Positions 59,222 to 64,000 of a DNA stretch of 64,000 nt are shown here, piece after piece. Source of the DNA: Flammeovirgaceae bacterium. Lineage in GTDB: Bacteria; Bacteroidota; Bacteroidia; Cytophagales; Cyclobacteriaceae. Where the stretch lies: NCBI GenBank assembly GCA_016709845.1, contig JADJMA010000013.1:62001-126000 (forward strand), written 5' to 3'. Under the pieces are notes generated by a model that was given only the letters and a program-made list of their open reading frames with translations, made no database searches and had not been told where the DNA came from. Every line of letters begins with the position of its first letter. Position 1 is the stretch's first letter. The translations under genes and the position numbers were made by a program.

Positions 59222-60692
59222 ATGAAAACACTTACAGTAAAGTACAAAGAGGTAATGAATTTTGTCGATGGCGATTTTATTGCCTCTGAAGGAAAGAAAA
59301 TTGAAGTGCGATCTCCGATAAACGGTTCATTGTTGTCTCTGGTTAATTTTTCATCCCGAGAGGAGTTGAACCATGCAGTAGCGGCTGCCAAAAGGGCGTT
59401 TGAAAACTGGAAAGGAATCCCAATTAAAGAACGTGTTCAGGTCTTTTTTTAGATACAGAGATCTTCTTTTAAAAAACATGGATGAGCTTTCTCATCTAAT
59501 TGTGGAAGAAAATGGAAAAATATTTGGCGAGGCAAAAGCTGAAATTGAAAAGAGTATAGAACTGACAGAATTTGCTTGTGCGATGCCGCAGCTTGTTGGT
59601 GAAGAAGTTTTGGAAGTGAGCAAGGGTGTAGAATGCAGGATCGAACGCCACCCGGTTGGTGTTGTGGCGAGTATTGTTCCATTCAATTTTCCGAGCATGG
59701 TACCGCATTGGACTATACCCAATGCATTGGTGCTGGGAAATACGATGGTGATTAAACCATCCGAAAAGGTGCCTTTAAGTATGTTGAAAATTGCTGAGTT
59801 ACTAAGTCAAGCCGGACTGCCAAAGGGTGTATTCAATATTGTAAATGGTGACAAAGAAGTTGTAGAAGCAATCTGTGACCATCCTGATATTAAAGCAGTT
59901 TCATTTGTAGGATCAACTAAGATTGCAAAACTTGTTTATCAACGAGGCACTGCTAACTATAAAAGAGTACTAGCCTTAGGTGGAGCAAAAAATCATTTAA
60001 TTGTATTGCCGGACGCCAATTTAAAAATGACCGCTTCCAATGTAGTGGCTTCAGTTACGGGTTGTGCCGGGCAACGGTGCATGGCGGCTTCGGCTATGGT
60101 TGCTGTCGGAAAATCAGACCATATCATTGAAGCGATTTGTGAAGAGGCAAAAAAGCTAAAAGTTGGTAAAGATATCGGGGCAATCATCAGCAAGGAATCC
60201 AAAGAGCGAATTGAAAGATATATTACGCAGGCCGAGCAACAAGGAGCAAACGTATTGGTGGATGGAAGAAATGCATCCGTACCAGGTTGTGAAAATGGTT
60301 ATTATGTAGGGCCAACCGTTATTGATAATGTTACTCCCGATATGGCGATTGCTAAAGAAGAAGTGTTTGGTCCTGTTTTGTCCATTATGCGCTCGAAAGA
60401 TATTACAGAAGCATTGAACATCGAGAACGGTAATGAATATGGAAATGCGGCTGCTGTTTTTACGCAAAATGGTGGAGCGGCTCGTCAGGTGATAGATCGC
60501 GCTAGTGCGGGAATGATTGGTGTTAATATTGGCGTGCCAGTTCCCAGAGAACCATTTTCATTTGGTGGTTGGAATGAATCAAAGTTTGGAGCGTTGGACA
60601 TCACTGGAAAGAGTTCCATTGAATTTTGGACACAACTTAAAAAGGTAACTACGAAGTGGAATGCGGAAGCAGGAATTAACTGGATGAGCTAA
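59222..60692 (+). CDS. mmsA: CoA-acylating methylmalonate-semialdehyde dehydrogenase, frameshifted
   Basis: Oxidises methylmalonate- or malonate-semialdehyde with NAD and CoA to propionyl- or acetyl-CoA, in valine and pyrimidine/beta-alanine breakdown. A break near 59450 in a T run splits it after ERVQVFFRYRD. Family motifs: FVDGDFIASEGKKIEVRSPI, PFNFPSMVPHWTIPNALV, catalytic Cys in GCAGQRCMAASAMV, and NGYYVGPTVIDNV. The Asn residue in PFNFP also fits. Joined length about 490 residues, normal. It sits between an amidohydrolase and an aminotransferase. Confidence 0.92.
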
Positions 60693-60733
60693 CTGTAGTA
60701 AATGAATTGTTTTTAGTTTAAAAAAGATATAGT

Positions 60734-62070
60734 ATGGAAGCAACATCTGTAAGAGATAAGAAAGAAATTTTGCAGGAGAATTTGGATCACACCTTATTTT
60801 CCTGGTCAAAACAGGGAGGTCTGAACCCATTACTCATAGAGCGGGGGGAAGGTGTTTATTTATACGACTATGATGGCAATAAAATCATAGACTTCTCCTC
60901 TGGGCTGATGAATGTAAACATTGGTCACGGAAATCAACGTGTTACACGGGCAGTTGTTGACCAGATGAATAAGGTAAGTTATGTAACACCGGGATGTGCT
61001 ACAGAAATTAGAGGTCAACTTGGAAAGAAGTTAGCCGAGTTGTGCCCCGGTGATTTAAACAAAGCATTTTTACCGTGTGTGGTGCCAGTGGGATTGAAAA
61101 TGCAATTAAGTTGGCCCGTCTTTATACTGGGAGGCATAAAATAATTACACGCTATAGATCTTTTCATGGAGCTTCGCTAGGCGCCCTGTCAGCCGGAGGG
61201 GACCCACGTAAGCTTGCAGTCGATATGCATCAAGGAAATAATTTTATCCATCTTGAAATTCCGTATGAATACCGTGCTCCCGAAGGAAACTGGGAAAAGG
61301 AATGCATGGAACAATTGGATAGAATTATTGCCTATGAAGGCCCTGAAAATATTGCGGCCATTATGATGGAAGGTGAATCGGGTTCATCGGGTTGTTTAAA
61401 ATTACCAAGAGGATACTGGAAGAAAATGCGTGAGGTCTGCGACAAAAATGGAATCTTATTAATTGCGGATGAAGTGATGAGTGGGTTTGGGCGAACCGGT
61501 AAGTGGTTTGGTGTAAACAACTACGAGGTTATTCCGGATATGATGGTATTGGCGAAAGGAATAACCTCGGGCTATTTACCATTTGGGGCGTTAATGGTAA
61601 GCGATAAAATTTCAGAGTGCTTTAATGATGAGGCCTTGATGTTGGGGATGACCTATTCGGCACATCCAACAGCCTGTGCCGCTGCTCTTGAAGTAATCAA
61701 AATATATGAAGATGATAAGCTGTTGGAAAATGCAAGGGTAAAGGGGGCATACATAGAAGCTCGAATAGAGGAGATGAAGCAACGACATCCATCCATTGGT
61801 GATTTTCGCAACACGGGTTTGTTGGGTTGCCTTGAACTTGTTAAAAACAGGAAGACGAAAGAACCGATGGCACCTTTTAATGCGTCCGCCAATGAAATGA
61901 CGACTATGTCAAAAGTGGCAGCAAAAATAAAAGCCTTGCACATGGTTACGTTTGTACGATGGAGCTATATTTTTATTGCACCACCACTCTGTGTTACGGA
62001 GGAAGAAATTGATGAGGGCTTGGCCATCATTTCTGAGGCATTAAAGATTGCGGATGCCGAATGTTATTAA
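60734..62070 (+). CDS. Class III omega-aminotransferase, frameshifted
   Basis: Transfers an amino group from an omega- or beta-amino acid to a keto acid, producing the semialdehyde used by mmsA. Motifs: DFSSGLMNVNIGHGNQRVTR, then a break near 61090 inside the GASGIENAIKLARLYTG region, RSFHGASLGALSAGGDPRK, ADEVMSGFGRTGKWFGV and the PLP-lysine in LAKGITSGYLPFGALMVS. Ends with RWSYIFIAPPLCVTEEEID. Joined length about 445 residues. It follows mmsA by 41 bases. Likely beta-alanine or 3-aminoisobutyrate:pyruvate aminotransferase, but substrate is inferred from context. Confidence 0.88.
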
Positions 62071-62161
62071 CTTTTCATTAGTCATATATCAATGATAAAA
62101 ACCTAACACACTATAGGACAATCCGTTTCTGTTTGCTAGCAGTAATCGTTGTAGCAAAAAC

Positions 62162-62284
62162 CATGACGGAGATAAACAATAATGTGGTTTACGAAATGCC
62201 TCACGAAAAAGTAAGGAAATCCTTAAAAAGTATAACCGACTTGTTAAGTAACAGGTATGCATATTTGACTCTTAAAAAGAGTTA
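62162..62284 (+). CDS. Possible 40-residue protein
   Basis: ATG at 62162, TAA at 62282-62284. Product MTEINNNVVYEMPHEKVRKS, then LKSITDLLSNRYAYLTLKKS, helical and basic. A hydrophobic stretch (CLLAVIVVAKT) lies in frame just upstream without a start codon, so the ATG might not be the true start. Weak evidence. Confidence 0.25.
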
Positions 62285-62341
62285 ATTTGCTGACTCTTCG
62301 TATGAAAACAATTCTTATAATAGAAGTGGTAAAAGAACCAC

Positions 62342-63046
62342 TCAACCATTTTTTCGTCCCGTCTTCAACTTCATCATTGTTTCGCGCACAGCAATGGCGG
62401 GCAGCGTTGTTTTATTTTCGGTCAGATATGTACTTACTCTTTTGTGATAATGTTTTATCATACTTCTTAACACCCACGAAATTGCTTTTGTGATCAATAT
62501 TTCCTTTTCGCCTTTCAGCCGTTCAATATTTTGCAAGGCCACCTCGGCCAGTTCTTCATTATCAGGTTTTCGTAGAGGAACGCAAAGGAGCACAAGGGAT
62601 GCTCTGCGTTTTTGAATGTTTTTACTTTTTGAAAACTTTATTAAAAAGGGGTTTCCATAGTTTCCATTGAGTAGTAATCTCGGTGCTTGTGTACTTACTC
62701 GTACAAAGCGTATCGACTTCTACCCAGCCAATAACATGATTAAGCCATGTGTCAAATAATTTTGGACTGAATTGCTTTTGCACGAGGTGGCATAGTCCAG
62801 TAACATACCTGCAGTTGATTTTCTGTTGAGCTTACTCCTTCAAATAAACTTGTTAAAATCTTTGTAAAATCAGTGACAGAAAGCTCACGATGTTCTTTCA
62901 TCCATTCTTTAAGGACACTACGTAATACAGGGTTACTGATTGGGTATCTTGGATGTTCGTTGCCAAGGTAAGAATCTGAGAAAGTATGTTTGGTGGGTGT
63001 TCCTGAATTTTTTGATGTTTTATATCGCTTGAGAATTCGTGTTATT
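62342..63046 (-). pseudogene. DNA alkylation repair (AlkD-like) protein, fragmented
   Basis: The AlkD family is built from HEAT-like repeats and removes alkylated bases from DNA. Pieces read in turn on the minus strand: a start region with TKHTFSDSYLGNEHPRYPIS, then VLRSVLKEWMKEHRELSVTD and FTKILTSLFEGVSSTENQLQ, then after a frame change FSPKLFDTWLNHVIGWVEVD with TTQWKLWKPLFNK, and finally the intact 83-residue C-terminus (QKRRASLVLLCVPL, then AISWVLRSMIKHYH and NKTTLPAIAVRETMMKL). At least three frame breaks. The parts are contiguous and in family order, so it is one gene. Its exact 5' end is uncertain. Confidence 0.78.
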
Positions 63047-63436
63047 TTGATAGTAAATAGGTACTCAGTTGCTGATCAGATTTCTTTCACCTTTGCAATA
63101 GATAAAGCAAGGAAAGGAGGGTCAACATCATACTACCATGACCTTTCCTCATATTGAAAAATTTTTTTCTTGCGTTTTAATGGTGTTGGTTCGTAACAGT
63201 TTTTGTCTTCTTTACCAGCTCTAAAGCTCGTAATCTGTTTGCCGGGCTAACATTTGATTGAATGGAGTCACTACCGGAAGAATTCCAGTGTAATTAGGGA
63301 ATCTATAGACTCATACGATAAGCTGTGTTGAGAACTGAAAAAAATGCAATTCTTAGTACGAGTTATTAAGAGAAGATGCCCGCGATGGAGAACATCCTGA
63401 AAAATACCGCTACCTAACCTTAAATTGGGCTGGTTA
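63047..63436. other. Unassigned region
   Basis: About 390 bases with no gene I can support. It contains the uncertain 5' part of the AlkD-like gene at its left edge; the rest is AT-rich with scattered stops in all frames. Confidence 0.4.
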
Positions 63437-63862
63437 TTACTTCTTAAGCCTGAATTTATTTTCGCCTTTAATCGATCTGCCTGAGGTAAAAGTCGAATTA
63501 TCGTTTTGAAATATCAACTCCAGGTTTGTTTCCGTTAGTTCACTTATCTTAATTTCCAGTTTACCATCCAACTTCAAAGTTGTAGCATTCTCATCCACAA
63601 AAACCCAAGTGCCTGATGCTGGCCATAAAGGTTCTCCACCAGAACTCGTGTAGGTATTATGACCGAACTGGATTTTGAAGTTCTGATATAAAGCAGATTG
63701 GTCAATACCATCCACTGTTACCACAGGATTTTTCCATTGAGCAGAAACCAACAGGGCTTCAGTCTTCTCTTGTGCGGTTGGCCCATTATCCCCACAGCCT
63801 AACAGGATCGTGGTAGTTAAAATAATAATAGCCCTTGATATTCTGGTCATTGTATTTTTCAT
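63437..63862 (-). CDS. Small hypothetical lipoprotein
   Basis: Start chosen at 63862 (MKNTMTRISRAIIILTTTIL), which puts a lipobox LLGCG at residues 20-24 with the lipidated Cys. 141 residues. The mature part is beta-rich (QWKNPVVTVDGIDQSALYQN, then FGHNTYTSSGGEPLWPASGT) and ends in LELIFQNDNSTF. This resembles the DUF5004-like lipocalin-like lipoproteins of Bacteroidota. Located 13 bases downstream of the end of a probable type IX cargo gene on the same strand. Confidence 0.7.
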   Translation of the reverse strand: MKNTMTRISRAIIILTTTILLGCGDNGPTAQEKTEALLVSAQWKNPVVTVDGIDQSALYQNFKIQFGHNTYTSSGGEPLWPASGTWVFVDENATTLKLDGKLEIKISELTETNLELIFQNDNSTFTSGRSIKGENKFRLKK

Positions 63863-63875
63863 GTCAATAATAATT

Positions 63876-64000
63876 TTATTGTTTAAAAAATCTTGCATTC
63901 TGCTTCGTGGCCCCTTGGGTCATCATAATGTAATAGGTTCCTGTGTTGTAACTTCTCACATCAACATTCAAGTCTTGCCCTCCTTGTCCAATTTGTCTGT
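63876..64000 (-). CDS. C-terminal end of a probable type IX secretion cargo protein, partial
   Basis: Open frame entering from beyond the window and ending at TAA 63876-63878. The last residues read QIGQGGQDLNVDVRSYNTGT, then YYIMMTQGATKQNARFFKQ. The pattern of a short beta segment, GTYYIMM and a basic aromatic end is that of the T9SS type A sorting domain that is removed during secretion. Only about 40 residues are visible, so the passenger domain and function are unknown. Confidence 0.6.
   Translation of the reverse strand, partial: RQIGQGGQDLNVDVRSYNTGTYYIMMTQGATKQNARFFKQ

Noticed and set aside
1..64000. CRISPR array, prophage or integrated element
   Set aside because: No regular direct repeats with spacers, no phage structural or integrase genes, and no tRNA-adjacent attachment repeat next to the tRNA-Glu.

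Overview
The window is a chromosomal segment of a Bacteroidota bacterium, most likely of the order Cytophagales. The signs are a SusC/SusD pair, TonB receptors with carboxypeptidase-regulatory-like N-domains, a DUF4249 partner, a LytTR/LytS-type two-component pair, a C-terminal piece that looks like a type IX secretion sorting domain, and several promoters that fit the Bacteroidota pattern (TTTG or TTG, about 19 nt, then TAnnTTTG). The clearest promoter is in front of the tRNA-Glu. There are no rRNA genes, CRISPR arrays, prophage genes or transposase genes.

Layout. 1-6456 (minus): an alpha/beta hydrolase, an S41 protease, and a four-gene set of GntP/DsdX-type permease, RidA, HxC-type D-serine dehydratase/D-threonine aldolase and M19 dipeptidase that reads as D-amino-acid utilisation. 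6485-12385 (minus): a small conserved protein, FabH, a helical protein, leuS and an M28 peptidase. 12571-17292 (plus): TonB receptor, helical-repeat periplasmic protein, LytS-like kinase, LytTR regulator. 17312-21007: Rieske oxygenase, DoxX-like protein, secreted protein, bestrophin and a 41-residue membrane protein. 21054-29607 (plus): TonB receptor with DUF4249 partner, a large secreted HExxH protein, the pyruvate dehydrogenase E2 subunit and HslV. 29655-33808: AI-2E-type exporter, class III aminotransferase, GAPDH, tRNA-Glu. 34211-50650: a secreted peptide-utilisation region with a DUF885 peptidase, two BNR/sortilin-like propeller proteins, dipeptidyl peptidase IV, SusD, SusC and an AraC regulator. 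50775-53661: the nitrosative-stress protein RIC, divergent from a DGC-domain protein, a thioesterase and heme A synthase. 53910-57142: a small protein, a degenerate PLD-like protein, a small helical protein and an M1 aminopeptidase. 57456-62070 (plus): amidohydrolase, methylmalonate-semialdehyde dehydrogenase and omega-aminotransferase, probably for beta-amino acids. 62342-64000 (minus): a broken AlkD-like gene, a lipoprotein and the end of a probable T9SS cargo protein.

Sequence quality matters here. About half of the roughly 48 protein genes are split by one or more frame breaks, often at short homopolymer runs, and the remaining protein carries on in another frame with family motifs intact. 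Housekeeping genes (leuS, E2, hslV, ctaA) are hit as often as accessory ones, so most breaks look like uncorrected sequencing errors rather than gene decay. I give one feature spanning each whole broken gene. leuS is a special case: besides frame breaks it carries a 204-bp element with inverted ends inside the editing domain and lacks most of its anticodon-binding domain.

The most interesting signals are the D-serine-type operon, the element inside leuS, the RIC/DGC divergent promoter with a palindromic operator, and two very small membrane-protein genes.
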